Below are positions 34,941-43,820 of a DNA stretch of 64,000 bases, in pieces (the stretch's first letter is position 1; the number at the start of each line of letters is the position of its first letter). The notes beneath the pieces are model-generated. The model worked only from the letters and a program-made list of their open reading frames with translations. It was not told the origin of the DNA and did not search any database. Source of the stretch: Oceanirhabdus seepicola (GTDB taxonomy: Bacteria; Bacillota; Clostridia; Clostridiales; Clostridiaceae); the NCBI RefSeq assembly GCF_023684385.1, contig NZ_JAGSOJ010000005.1:305982-369981 (forward strand), given 5' to 3'. The position numbers and the translations under genes were made by a program.

Positions 34941-35023
34941 ACACTACTCTCCTTTAAATTTACTGTAATAGAACATATCTAAATCCAATTTATATATTCT
35001 ACATGATGTATTTTTGTATATAC

Positions 35024-36925
35024 TTAATCAACAAATGCATCTCTTATTATATCATCTATATGGTCAACAATTCTAACTTCAATTCCTTCCAATTCTACTG
35101 GTACAGAATTCTTGTTTTCCTTAGGTATGAATACTTTGTTTATACCCTTTCTCTTAGCTCCATATATCTTTTCAAAAATTCCACCTACAGGCCTAATTTT
35201 ACCCCTTAAGGAAATTTCCCCAGTAATAGCTATGTCTTGTTTTATCGGTTTGTTTTGAATAGCACTTAGAATACATAAGGTTATGGCAGCCCCTGCTGAA
35301 GGTCCATCAATTTTCCCTCCACCTATAACATTTACATGGATATCATAATCATGAATATCTACTCCAGCAACTGACTTAATTACTGTAGCAGCATTAAATA
35401 CTGAGTCCTTAGCCATACTACCTGCAGTATCATTAAATCTTATTTTGCCTTTTCCTTTTGTCTTAGCTTTGAATGCAGCAGCTTCAATTTCTATTGTTGA
35501 ACCTAAAAATCCTGAAACTCCAAGCCCATATATCTTTCCTATTTCAGCCTTGCCAGAATTATCAACCCTATTCATTGATGTTAATCTAGATATTGATATT
35601 ACTTCCATTAAGTCATTCTTTTCGATTTTTATTTCTTCATGTGGAGAAAGACCTTTCTTGTATATCATATACCCATATACATCACTAAGAATATTTATAG
35701 CTTTTCTTCCCTCAATTGTATGTTGACTTATTGTTTCTGCAACACCCTCACCTAATTTAATATTTATCTTTTTAGCCGCTTCTTCTACGATGACTTCTAT
35801 ATGTTCACCTAATAGAGGCTCAAAAAATACCTCTGTGCATCTTGATCTTAATGCAGGATTTATCTCTGAAGGTTCTCTTGTTGTTGCTCCTATTAAAACA
35901 AAGTCAGCTGGTGCTCCTTTATCAAAAAGATATTTAACATACTTAGGCGTATTCTCATCATCAGGATCATAATACGATGATGAAAACTCCACTCTTTTAT
36001 CTTCTAATACTTTTAATAGTTTATTTTGAAGTATATTATCTAACTCTCCTATTTCATCAATAAATAATACTCCACCATGAGCCTCTGTAACTAACCCTGG
36101 TTTTGGTTCTGGAACTCCCACATCAGACAAGTCTCTTTTACTTCCTTGGTAAATAGGGTCATGAACAGATCCCAATAGAGGATTTGTTATTTCTCTTGGG
36201 TCCCATCTTAAAGTTGTTCCATCCACCTCAATGAATTTAGATTCATTATTAAAAGGAGTATGTTTTAAATTCTTTGATTCTTTTAAAGCTAATCTAGCAG
36301 CCGTAGTTTTACCTACTCCTGGCGGCCCATATAAAATAATATGTTGAGGAAATGGAGATGCTAGTTTTGATAAAATAGCTTTCATAGCTCTTTCTTGGCC
36401 TATAATTTCCTCAAATTTAGTTGGTCTTAATTGACCCTGTATATTTCTAATCAGCTCTCTAGTATCTAACTTCTCTAGCAATTCTAATTTACTCTTAGTT
36501 TTACTGTTTTCGCGACCTCTTTTTTTATTAATAATACTTACTCTCATATCATCAATATACTGCTCTTGCTTTTCCATCAAGGCCTGCTCAACTTCATTCT
36601 CAATTTGATTTTGTACATACCTTTGAGCAATTTTATCTACCATAATTTCATGAGTTTTTTTGATTGCGGATTCAAGGTCATTATCAGATGGTATCATCTC
36701 AATATCTTTTCCATCTGTAATTACCTTATTTATTGCATATATCTTCTCATTAGGATTTTCACTATCTATAAATTTCTTTAATTTAAACTTCACAATTCTA
36801 GCTTCTATAGTTCCTGCCGGAACAACTCTTTTCATAAGTTCGTGAAGAACCTCTAATTCAATATCTACTGAGTATTGTTCACTAATTATTTTCTGATCTA
36901 ATCCATCTTTTTTTATCTCGCTCAA
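35024..36925 (-). CDS. lonC: Lon-family ATP-dependent protease (LonC type)
   Basis: A 633-residue Lon-related serine-lysine protease without the long N-terminal Lon substrate domain. It has an N-terminal helical, charged region (about 1-160), an AAA+ module with Walker A ILYGPPGVGKTT (about 198-209) and Walker B GGVLFIDEIGELDN, and a C-terminal protease domain with the catalytic Ser in KIDGPSAGAAITLC and Lys in IRPVGGIFEKIYGAKRKG. I start at a TTG (peptide MSEIKKDGLDQK) because GGAGTGG lies just upstream. LonC is a Firmicute paralogue; its substrates are not evident. Confidence 0.85.
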   Translation of the reverse strand: MSEIKKDGLDQKIISEQYSVDIELEVLHELMKRVVPAGTIEARIVKFKLKKFIDSENPNEKIYAINKVITDGKDIEMIPSDNDLESAIKKTHEIMVDKIAQRYVQNQIENEVEQALMEKQEQYIDDMRVSIINKKRGRENSKTKSKLELLEKLDTRELIRNIQGQLRPTKFEEIIGQERAMKAILSKLASPFPQHIILYGPPGVGKTTAARLALKESKNLKHTPFNNESKFIEVDGTTLRWDPREITNPLLGSVHDPIYQGSKRDLSDVGVPEPKPGLVTEAHGGVLFIDEIGELDNILQNKLLKVLEDKRVEFSSSYYDPDDENTPKYVKYLFDKGAPADFVLIGATTREPSEINPALRSRCTEVFFEPLLGEHIEVIVEEAAKKINIKLGEGVAETISQHTIEGRKAINILSDVYGYMIYKKGLSPHEEIKIEKNDLMEVISISRLTSMNRVDNSGKAEIGKIYGLGVSGFLGSTIEIEAAAFKAKTKGKGKIRFNDTAGSMAKDSVFNAATVIKSVAGVDIHDYDIHVNVIGGGKIDGPSAGAAITLCILSAIQNKPIKQDIAITGEISLRGKIRPVGGIFEKIYGAKRKGINKVFIPKENKNSVPVELEGIEVRIVDHIDDIIRDAFVD

Positions 36926-36980
36926 AATGTACCACTCCAACGGCTATTAGAGTGTTCCTCCCTTCACAATGTTTTGGAAA

Positions 36981-37126
36981 GGTTAAAAAATACCTTTGTA
37001 TATTTGGGGCTATTTCTTCCAGTTACTTCTTCAGCAAAACACTTACATACGAAAAGTATGCACGTATTTTACTTCATCGTAACTTAAAGAAATATCTCCC
37101 AAATCTCCTAAAGTTATTTTTTAACC
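36981..37126. repeat. 146-bp imperfect palindrome between lonC and rplI
   Basis: The two halves, read as inverted copies, match over about 70 bases: GGTTAAAAAATA (36981-36992) with its exact complement at 37115-37126, then ATTTGGGG..TATTTCTT with AAGAAATA..CCCAAAT, AGTTAC with GTAACT, and CATAC with GTATG at the tip around GAAAA. The whole gap is one long hairpin. It lies 4 bp after the rplI stop codon. No second copy was found in the window and the ends differ from the 165-bp family. Confidence 0.7.
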
Positions 37127-37130
37127 GTTC

Positions 37131-37574
37131 CTATACGGATTCAACAATAACCATCATTTTAGCTGATACTTTAGGATAAATCTTCAATTCAATATCATAA
37201 GCGCCAACTGTTTTGATTGTATCCATAACAATTTTCTTTTTATCAATTTCAAATCCAAATTTCTTTTTCAATTCTGATACAATATCCTTATTAGTTATAG
37301 CTCCAAATAACTTTCCGTTATCACCTGATTTTGCTATAATTTTTATTTCTTTTCCTTTTAATTCAGCAGCTTTTTGTTGTGCTGCTTCAATTTCTTCCTG
37401 TTTCTTCTTTCTTTCTTTCTCTTTTTGATTGTTTAACATATTTATATTTCCTGTAGTAGCTTCTTTCGCTAAATTTTTAGCAAATAAGAAATTTCTTGCG
37501 TATCCATCAGAAACATTAACAACATCGCCCTGTTTTCCTTTACCTTTAACATCCTTTAATAAAATAACTTTCAT
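37131..37574 (-). CDS. rplI: 50S ribosomal protein L9
   Basis: L9 binds 23S rRNA and spans two domains joined by a long helix. The 147-residue protein starts MKVILLKDVKGKGKQGDVVNV and has the signature DGYARNFLFAKNLA, a lysine/glutamate-rich connecting helix (about 50-75) and the C-terminal domain from about residue 80. Its start codon overlaps the gdpP stop, so the two are translationally coupled, as in many Firmicutes. Confidence 0.97.
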   Translation of the reverse strand: MKVILLKDVKGKGKQGDVVNVSDGYARNFLFAKNLAKEATTGNINMLNNQKEKERKKKQEEIEAAQQKAAELKGKEIKIIAKSGDNGKLFGAITNKDIVSELKKKFGFEIDKKKIVMDTIKTVGAYDIELKIYPKVSAKMMVIVESV

Positions 37575-39577
37575 TATTCTTCACCTTCCTTAACATAGTC
37601 GTCTAATATCTTTTTTAATTGTTTATATACTTCTTCAATAGAAGAATTTTTAATTTTTGCACCAGCCATCGTTAAATGACCTCCACCATTAAAGTGCTCT
37701 AAAATAATCTGAACATTTATATCCCCTAAAGACCTTCCACTAATAATTACATCATCTCCTATTTTAGCAAGTACAAAGGAGGCTTCTATATCTGCAATGT
37801 TTAATAGTTCATCGGCAACTTTAGCAACTATCACATTGCTATTTATCTTCTCAGGACATAACGCAATCGCTATATCATTAATAATTTCAGCAGATTTTAT
37901 TATTTCTGCCCTTTCAGAAAACTCATCTAAATCCTCAGCAAAAAGTTTTTTAACTTCTATCGTATCTGCACCCATTTTTCTCAAAAATGCAGCAGCTTCA
38001 AATGTTCTTACCCCTGTTTTAAAATAGAAATTCTTAGTATCTATGCATATTCCCGCTAACATTGCTATAGCTTCTACTTTTTTCATTTTAGGTCTATCAG
38101 CCATATACTGAATAATCTCTGCGACCATCTCACAAGTAGATGATGCATAGGTTTCTACATAGCTTAGAATAGCATCTTTAACATAATCTGCACCTCTTCT
38201 ATGATGATCAATTATAACCTTCTTATCAAATTTATTACATACATTCATACTTAAAATATGGTTAGTATTTTGTACATCTACAATTATCAATAAGCTATTT
38301 TCATCTATGTGATCTAATGCAGTTGTGCTATTTATGAATGATTCATAAATTTCATCATCTTTGTATATTTCTTCCATCATAGTGCTTATACTATTTGTAT
38401 TTTCATCCAGAACAATATAACATTCTTTATTTAAATTTCTAATAGCAGCACTTAAACCTATTGATGCTCCAAGACAGTCTGCATCAGGATTTTTATGCCC
38501 CATTATATATATTCTATTACTCTCATCTATAAGGTTAACTAAAGCATGAGCAATTACTCTAGCTCTAACCTTAGTTTTCTTTTCAACTTCTTTAGTTTTA
38601 CCACCATAAAAGGATAGTTTATCTTTATGTTTTACAACTGCTTGATCTCCACCTCTACCAAGTGCTAAATCCTTAGCAACTTGTGCATACTCTAGATTTT
38701 CTTGAGGGGTATATCCACCTCTTCCAACTCCTAGACTCAATGTTACAGTAAGTTTATTTCCAAAATTAATTTCCCTTACTGTATCCAAAATATCAAATTT
38801 ATTTTGCATAGCTTCTTTTACTTGCATCTCTTGAACTGATAAAATATATTTACTCTCGTTATATTTCTTTATCATAGCATTCATTGCTTGTGCGTAACTA
38901 AATATTTGTCTTTCAATTTCCGCAGCCAATAAAGGTGCATAAAACTCATCTGTACTCTTAAGGGCGTCTGCAAAATTATCTACTTCTATTAAGATAATAG
39001 ATTCTCTATTATCTTCTCTTTCTCTTCTTAAGTGATATTTATCACTTACATCAAAATAATATAATAAAATTATTTTATCTTTATCTTTGTTATTTTTATC
39101 AAGCTCAATCATACTTCCATAGATATCAAAGTACTTCTCTTCAATTTTTACATATTTAAAATTTTCCTTGTTTCCTTCAATAATATGTTTAACATTTAAA
39201 TTTTTGCTCACATCATCAATATTGATCCCTAAAATCTCTTTTCCTTTGAAAATTGACGAAAATTTCTGATTATACCAAATTATATTTCCTTTGTTACTTA
39301 AAATTGTTAGTGGAATAGGTGATTCCATTAATAAATTATTGCCAGCTTCATCTAATTTATTAGATAAATTCTCAACATATTCTTTCCATTGAACTTTTTT
39401 CTTTCTATTAAGTATAATATTATAACCATATAATATTATATTAATTATAATCATTATAAAAAATGAACTATAGTGTTCCAGAATATATAATTGAATTGTT
39501 AATATAAATATTATTATCATATAAATATTAATATTGGGTATTAAATAATTATAACGTTTCTCCATAAAAAAGACCAT
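37574..39577 (-). CDS. gdpP: Cyclic-di-AMP phosphodiesterase
   Basis: A 667-residue membrane enzyme that hydrolyses c-di-AMP. Two N-terminal helices (about 15-50), a PAS-like domain (about 80-165), a degenerate GGDEF domain (about 195-320, with SLGVGRGG in place of the signature), and a DHH-DHHA1 phosphodiesterase: GHKNPDADCLGASIG, LLIIVDVQ, IIDHHRRGADY and the C-terminal HFNGGGHLTMAGAKI. All metal-binding residues are present. An AAGGAGG site is only 2 bases before the first ATG and 14 before a second (residue 5), so the exact start is uncertain. It precedes rplI. Confidence 0.93.
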   Translation of the reverse strand: MVFFMEKRYNYLIPNINIYMIIIFILTIQLYILEHYSSFFIMIIINIILYGYNIILNRKKKVQWKEYVENLSNKLDEAGNNLLMESPIPLTILSNKGNIIWYNQKFSSIFKGKEILGINIDDVSKNLNVKHIIEGNKENFKYVKIEEKYFDIYGSMIELDKNNKDKDKIILLYYFDVSDKYHLRREREDNRESIILIEVDNFADALKSTDEFYAPLLAAEIERQIFSYAQAMNAMIKKYNESKYILSVQEMQVKEAMQNKFDILDTVREINFGNKLTVTLSLGVGRGGYTPQENLEYAQVAKDLALGRGGDQAVVKHKDKLSFYGGKTKEVEKKTKVRARVIAHALVNLIDESNRIYIMGHKNPDADCLGASIGLSAAIRNLNKECYIVLDENTNSISTMMEEIYKDDEIYESFINSTTALDHIDENSLLIIVDVQNTNHILSMNVCNKFDKKVIIDHHRRGADYVKDAILSYVETYASSTCEMVAEIIQYMADRPKMKKVEAIAMLAGICIDTKNFYFKTGVRTFEAAAFLRKMGADTIEVKKLFAEDLDEFSERAEIIKSAEIINDIAIALCPEKINSNVIVAKVADELLNIADIEASFVLAKIGDDVIISGRSLGDINVQIILEHFNGGGHLTMAGAKIKNSSIEEVYKQLKKILDDYVKEGEE

Positions 39578-39609
39578 ATCCTCCTTAAATGTTTCATAGA
39601 TATTTTAAC

Positions 39610-39924
39610 CTATTTCTCTTCAAAATGTTTCAGAAGTTTACTAAGATCTTTTCCTTCTTTTTCAATTATGTCATGTTCCATGATGCCATCCTTTAACTTA
39701 CTTTTAACGCATTCATCAACATTATATGGACTGTAACCTAATCTGTTTGCTAAAAGATACAATACAATCACCGCTCCAGAAATACATTCTAATATTGAAT
39801 CTTGCGCTATATTACTTCCTTTTGCCAGTAATTTAAATAAATCTCCAATTATAGAAATTAAATCAGCTTTAAGGTTCTCTATTAAACTAACGCTCGCCAT
39901 TATATTCAAATCTTCTTTTCTCAT
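39610..39924 (-). CDS. MazG-like family protein
   Basis: A 104-residue protein of the clostridial MazG-like family (distinct from the full pyrophosphohydrolase). It is mostly helical, from ASVSLIENLKADLISIIGDL to the acidic SILECISGAVIVLYLLANRLGY, split by a GSN loop; the family name rests on fold similarity and enzyme activity is not shown. It lies 32 bp before gdpP on the same strand and follows the rpsF-ssb-rpsR operon terminator. Confidence 0.75.
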   Translation of the reverse strand: MRKEDLNIMASVSLIENLKADLISIIGDLFKLLAKGSNIAQDSILECISGAVIVLYLLANRLGYSPYNVDECVKSKLKDGIMEHDIIEKEGKDLSKLLKHFEEK

Positions 39925-40032
39925 AACCCCAACCCCTTTTACACCTATAAGTATATTTTAGTTTTTTTTATAGGATTATGCAAGCTGTGTAAATCCATTT
40001 TTCAATATTTACCTTTTACTGTTTAGGGTATT

Positions 40033-40058
40033 AAAAAAGCAGCCTCTTATGAAGCTGC
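40033..40058 (-). terminator. Terminator of the rpsF-ssb-rpsR operon
   Basis: On the minus strand GCAGCTTC and GAGGCTGC form an 8-bp stem (one G-U) with an ATAA loop and are followed by TTTTTT. It lies 7 bp after the rpsR stop codon. Confidence 0.9.
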
Positions 40059-40064
40059 AATATA

Positions 40065-40292
40065 TTATTCCATAGTGAATGGTAATAATGCGATGTTTCT
40101 AGCTCTCTTTATTGCTAAAGTAAGCATTCTTTGATGTTTAGCGCAGTTACCAGAGATTCTTCTTGGAAGAATTTTTCCTCTTTCAGTTATATATTTCTTT
40201 AAGATGTTAACATCTTTATAATCGATAGCTACAACTTTGTCCATGCAGAATCCACAAACTTTTTTCTTTCTTCTACCTTTTCTAAGTGCCAT
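40065..40292 (-). CDS. rpsR: 30S ribosomal protein S18
   Basis: A 75-residue basic protein that binds 16S rRNA together with S6. The signature KILPRRISGNCAKHQRMLT is intact. The N-terminal KKVCGFCMDK has a cysteine pair typical of zinc-binding S18. Last gene of the rpsF-ssb-rpsR operon, 26 bp after ssb. Confidence 0.97.
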   Translation of the reverse strand: MALRKGRRKKKVCGFCMDKVVAIDYKDVNILKKYITERGKILPRRISGNCAKHQRMLTLAIKRARNIALLPFTME

Positions 40293-40318
40293 TTCCTACT
40301 TCCCTCCTTTATGAGAAA

Positions 40319-40765
40319 CTAAAATGGAATATCATCATCATCAACAGGAGTAACATCATTCCCATAATCAGGTTCTTTTTTGAAGGATGCGCCAGTATTA
40401 CTACTTCCGCCAAATCCTCCGCCAAAATCGTTGTTACCGTCAGATGACTGTTTTCCGCCTAAGAATTGAACTTCTTCTGCTACTATTTCAGTAACATATC
40501 TTCTAGTTCCATCTTTTGCTTCATAGCTTCTAGTTTGAATTCTACCACTAATGCCAATAAGTCTACCTTTGCTCATATAGTTAGCAGTATTTTCTGCTTG
40601 TTTACCCCAAACAACTATTGGGATAAAATCTGCAGTAGGTTGCCCTTCACTTTTGAACTTTCTATCTACAGCAACACTAAACGTTGCTACAGCAGTTCCG
40701 TTTCCAGGGGTAAATTTTAATTCAGGATCTTTTGTTAATCTACCAATTAAAACAACCTTATTCAC
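40319..40765 (-). CDS. ssb: Single-stranded DNA-binding protein
   Basis: The tetrameric protein that coats single-stranded DNA during replication and repair. The 148-residue protein begins MNKVVLIGRLTKDPELKFTP, has the OB-fold signature and a flexible Gly/Asn-rich tail, and ends in the acidic VDDDDIPF tip that recruits partner proteins. It lies between rpsF (13 bp) and rpsR (26 bp), the standard clostridial arrangement. Confidence 0.97.
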   Translation of the reverse strand: MNKVVLIGRLTKDPELKFTPGNGTAVATFSVAVDRKFKSEGQPTADFIPIVVWGKQAENTANYMSKGRLIGISGRIQTRSYEAKDGTRRYVTEIVAEEVQFLGGKQSSDGNNDFGGGFGGSSNTGASFKKEPDYGNDVTPVDDDDIPF

Positions 40766-40778
40766 AGCTTACACCACC

Positions 40779-41066
40779 TTATTTCTCGTCTTTAACGATA
40801 ATATGTCTTATAACGCTGTCAGAAATTCTGAAATTTCTAGCTAACTCTTTAGGTAATTCTGAATCTGCTTTGAAGTTTACTAAAGTATAAAAACCTTCGT
40901 TTACCTTTTTAATTGGGTAAGCTAATTTTCTTCTACCCCAAGTATCAACTTCAACGATTTCTCCACCATTCTTTTCAATGATGCCTTTGAACTTTTCGAT
41001 ATTAGCATTTATAGCTTCTTCATCTAAAGTAGGTCTTAACACAAATATAGTTTCATAAGATCTCAT
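40779..41066 (-). CDS. rpsF: 30S ribosomal protein S6
   Basis: A 95-residue protein that forms a complex with S18 in the platform of the small subunit. It starts MRSYETIFVLRPTLDEEAI and contains VDTWGRRKLAYPIKK, both typical. First gene of the rpsF-ssb-rpsR operon; the leader just upstream folds into a structure matching the S6:S18 binding motif, suggesting feedback control. Confidence 0.97.
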   Translation of the reverse strand: MRSYETIFVLRPTLDEEAINANIEKFKGIIEKNGGEIVEVDTWGRRKLAYPIKKVNEGFYTLVNFKADSELPKELARNFRISDSVIRHIIVKDEK

Positions 41067-41081
41067 TTCTATTTCACCTCC

Positions 41082-41121
41082 TCCCCTCGGACTAACGGCT
41101 GTAATATATTACAGCAGGGAA
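41082..41121 (-). promoter_or_regulatory. Candidate S6:S18-binding leader structure of the rpsF operon
   Basis: On the minus-strand RNA TTCCCT (41116-41121) pairs with AGGGGA (41082-41087), and GCTGTAA pairs with TTACAGC above it around a TATA loop. The 3' side has an asymmetric bulge of 10 nt containing CCG. A hairpin with a CCG-containing bulge is the described hallmark of the S6:S18 autoregulatory site. It ends next to the GGAGGAGG ribosome site of rpsF. Confidence 0.65.
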
Positions 41122-41179
41122 AATCACCTTACAAGAATAACATTTTTCTTAAAAAAAAGCAAGTGATTTTTTATAATTC

Positions 41180-41371
41180 CTACTCTTCTGCTTTTAGTAA
41201 TATTTTCTTAACCCCTTTATCAAACTTTACCTTTGGGACCATAACTATTCTATTACACTCAGTACACTTAATTTTTATATCTGCGCCTAGTCTAATTACT
41301 TTCCAGCTATTTGCACCACATGGATGACCTTTTTTCATTTCTACTATATCACCAAGCCCGTACTCTTTCAT
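41180..41371 (-). CDS. DUF951 family protein
   Basis: A 63-residue protein of the DUF951 family, of unknown function and usually found next to rpsF or mechanosensitive-channel genes in Firmicutes. It has the family pattern GLGDIVEMKKGHPCGANSWK and the cysteine pair KCTECNRIVMVPK, which may bind a metal. It lies between the DUF3343 gene and the rpsF leader, on the same strand. Confidence 0.88.
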   Translation of the reverse strand: MKEYGLGDIVEMKKGHPCGANSWKVIRLGADIKIKCTECNRIVMVPKVKFDKGVKKILLKAEE

Positions 41372-41403
41372 ATTATCACTCCAATACTTAATATAGATAT
41401 ATG

Positions 41404-41664
41404 TTAAATATTGTCAATTTCACTACTGATATACTCACCATTTTTAATCAAATAGATATTGTTTATATTCATTTTTTCCTTTTTTATTTCCTCTTTCAAT
41501 ATTAACATATTTTCATGATTCATTTCTAAACTTATCCCACAGCTCTTTGTTATTTTTGTTGGCGTAGGCATTACTCTTACTTTTACATTTTTTTTATTAG
41601 CTATACTCTCACCTTTAATTGCATCATGTGTATTTTTAAATGTTATTAAATAAATTTTATCCAT
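41404..41664 (-). CDS. DUF3343 protein (putative selenium/sulfur carrier)
   Basis: An 86-residue protein of the DUF3343 family, annotated as a putative Se/S carrier. The hallmark Cys-Gly pair is in TKSCGISLEM. I take the ATG with GATGGTG upstream (peptide MDKIYLITF); a TTG five codons earlier is the alternative. It is 109 bp downstream of yedF on the same strand, a common pairing in selenium-using clostridia, which supports a role in sulfur or selenium transfer. Confidence 0.82.
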   Translation of the reverse strand: MDKIYLITFKNTHDAIKGESIANKKNVKVRVMPTPTKITKSCGISLEMNHENMLILKEEIKKEKMNINNIYLIKNGEYISSEIDNI

Positions 41665-41773
41665 GTTTTTCACCATCAAGTTTCCTTAAATATTAGTTTT
41701 TTATTAAGTAAATTTAAATATTCCCTTAATAAATTATCACGTGTAATCATGCTTATATCAATGTGTTTCATAT

Positions 41774-42361
41774 TTATATATTAATTATTTTATCTGAAGA
41801 GTTCATAGTTTCTACTATATTATACATGTTACTTATTTCTCCAACTTTCAACTGATCTTTAACTTTATAATATTCTAAGCAAGTTCCACATACCTGAATT
41901 TTAATTCCTTCATTTTCAAGTTTTCTTAGAGATTCAATAACATTTGACCCTTCAACCGCAAGTTTTACTCCTCCATTTAAGATTATTATATCCGTAGGTT
42001 TTACTTCACTTTCGCTTAAAGCAAATATATATCCCTTAATCAAAATTCTACCTAGTTCTTCACTTCCCTGTCCCATCACATCTGTTCCTATTACTATAGT
42101 AAACTTTTCATTATCTTTTATAGATTTTTTTTGTTCTTCGGATAATTCTTTAATTATCTTAATTATGAACTTTCCTTCAGAATCTATAACATCATATTTC
42201 ATATTTTGATTGTTTGCTAATTTTTCAATATTAACCTTCGCTATTTCATTATCTATGATTACTTCAATAATACCTTCTTTAATCTCTGATAATGCTTTCT
42301 TTGTATTTATAACAGGAATAGGACAGTTTAATCCTGTACAATCTATAATTTTATTTTTCAC
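41774..42361 (-). CDS. yedF: Selenium metabolism protein YedF
   Basis: A 195-residue sulfurtransferase-like protein. The N-terminal TusA-like domain has the CPxP motif GLNCPIPVINTKKAL with Cys13 as the likely carrier residue. The C-terminal DsrE-like domain (about 90-195) contains FTIVIGTDVMGQGSEELGRI and a second cysteine pair in VCGTCLEYY. YedF is linked by gene neighbourhood to selenium metabolism; its chemistry is not settled. It is divergent from the cysteine desulfurase gene across a 236-bp AT-rich gap in which I see only AT-rich sequence. Confidence 0.88.
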   Translation of the reverse strand: MKNKIIDCTGLNCPIPVINTKKALSEIKEGIIEVIIDNEIAKVNIEKLANNQNMKYDVIDSEGKFIIKIIKELSEEQKKSIKDNEKFTIVIGTDVMGQGSEELGRILIKGYIFALSESEVKPTDIIILNGGVKLAVEGSNVIESLRKLENEGIKIQVCGTCLEYYKVKDQLKVGEISNMYNIVETMNSSDKIINI

Positions 42362-42597
42362 TCTAAATCCTCCCTTATTTTATTAATTAATTATTTCTAT
42401 ATTAACGATTATAATTTATAATAATATTATACAATAAATTTTTTTATATTCATAATATGTTTTGTGTATTATTGTATAATCATGAAATTTATTTATCGTA
42501 TTTTAATAAACATTTTTAATTATTAATATATAACTTTAATTTAATTTAATTTAAGTTATATATTAGAAAAAAATTGATATAAAAAAGGAGACCACTT

Positions 42598-43752
42598 ATG
42601 AAACTTTATGCAAATAATGCAGCTACTTCTTTTCCTAAACCTAAGTCAGTTATCGCTGAAATTACTAATTGTTTAAACAGTATTAGTAGTAATCCTGGTA
42701 GAAGTGCTTCTTTTTCAAATTTAGAAGGAAGTAGAATTGTATTTGAGTGTAGAGAGAATCTCTGTAAATTATTTAATTTTGATTCTCCTGAAAATATTAT
42801 ATTCACAAGTAATATTACTCACTCTTTAAATATGCTAATCAATGGCTGTGTTCAAAAAGGATGGCATGTTATAACTACTTCTATGGAACACAATTCAGTA
42901 CTTAGACCGCTTAATCATCTTTATGAAAAAGGTATCATTGACTTGGATATAATTCAATGCGATAAAGACGGGTATATAGATTCTACAGTCTTTGAGAATC
43001 ACATAAAACCAAATACTAAATTATTTGTATTATCTCATAGTTCAAATATTATAGGATCTATTCAACCAATTAAGAAGCTTAGCGAAATTTGTAAAAAAAA
43101 ATCAATATTTTTTATAATTGACAGTGCTCAAAGTGCTGGTGTACTTGATATAAACCTTTCAGATATTTATTTTAGTGCGCTATGTTTTACTGGTCACAAA
43201 TCATTATTAGGCCCTCAAGGAATTGGAGGATTTGTTATTTCTGATGAATTCAATATGATTGTAGACCCAATTATTACTGGTGGAACTGGAAGTACATCTT
43301 CTGAAATTATTCAACCAACTTTTCTTCCTGATAAATTTGAAAGTGGAACTTTAAATACACCAGGAATTGCCGGGCTCAATGCAGGTATTAAATTTATATT
43401 AAATACAAAGATTGAAACTATTAGAGAGCATGAAATTGATTTAAATAATGAACTTATTGAATCATTATTAAATATGCCCTATATAGATTTATATGGTTCC
43501 ACTAATTCGAATTTGAGAACATCAGCTGTTTCAGTAAATTCTCACAAACTTGATAATTCTTTATTCTCTTTTGAGTTAGATCATAAATATGGTATTGTCA
43601 CAAGAAGTGGATTGCATTGCGCTCCTTTAGCTCATAAAACTATTAATACTTATCCTAATGGAACTTTAAGATTAAGCTTTGGATTCTTTAATGATTCAAT
43701 TGATATAAAGTACTGTATTGACTCTATATATAAATTACATAAGGCATATTAA
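42598..43752 (+). CDS. Aminotransferase class V, cysteine desulfurase/selenocysteine lyase-like
   Basis: A 384-residue PLP enzyme expected to release sulfur (or selenium) from cysteine (or selenocysteine). The start YANNAATSFPKPKSV, the substrate-side SNPGRSASF, PLP-binding Lys201 in FTGHKSLLGPQGIGG and the conserved C-terminal TRSGLHCAPLAHKT with Cys341 fit the Csd-like group rather than NifS/IscS. AAAGGAG precedes the ATG. The neighbours yedF and DUF3343 suggest work in Se/S delivery. The last codons and stop lie inside a repeat end, so the C-terminus may have been altered by an insertion. Confidence 0.9.
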   Translation: MKLYANNAATSFPKPKSVIAEITNCLNSISSNPGRSASFSNLEGSRIVFECRENLCKLFNFDSPENIIFTSNITHSLNMLINGCVQKGWHVITTSMEHNSVLRPLNHLYEKGIIDLDIIQCDKDGYIDSTVFENHIKPNTKLFVLSHSSNIIGSIQPIKKLSEICKKKSIFFIIDSAQSAGVLDINLSDIYFSALCFTGHKSLLGPQGIGGFVISDEFNMIVDPIITGGTGSTSSEIIQPTFLPDKFESGTLNTPGIAGLNAGIKFILNTKIETIREHEIDLNNELIESLLNMPYIDLYGSTNSNLRTSAVSVNSHKLDNSLFSFELDHKYGIVTRSGLHCAPLAHKTINTYPNGTLRLSFGFFNDSIDIKYCIDSIYKLHKAY

Positions 43753-43802
43753 AATAAATAGCTTTTCAGTATGCTAGTCTATTATTTATTTTTATACCCT
43801 AA
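43741..43802 (+). repeat. Shrunken copy of the 165-bp element overlapping the desulfurase stop codon
   Basis: AAGGCATATTAAAATAAATA at the left and TATTTATTTTTATACCCTAA at the right are the inverted ends. Between them CAGTATGCTAGTCTA matches the interior start of the copy at 33426. The rest of the interior is missing, leaving about 62 bp. The desulfurase stop codon TAA is at 43750-43752, inside the left end. Confidence 0.7.
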
Positions 43803-43820
43803 ATTCGAATAAATTTGTAT

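Noticed and set aside
36952..37179. 75-residue plus-strand frame in the lonC-rplI gap
   Set aside because: It lies within the long palindrome, lacks a ribosome site and runs antisense into rplI.
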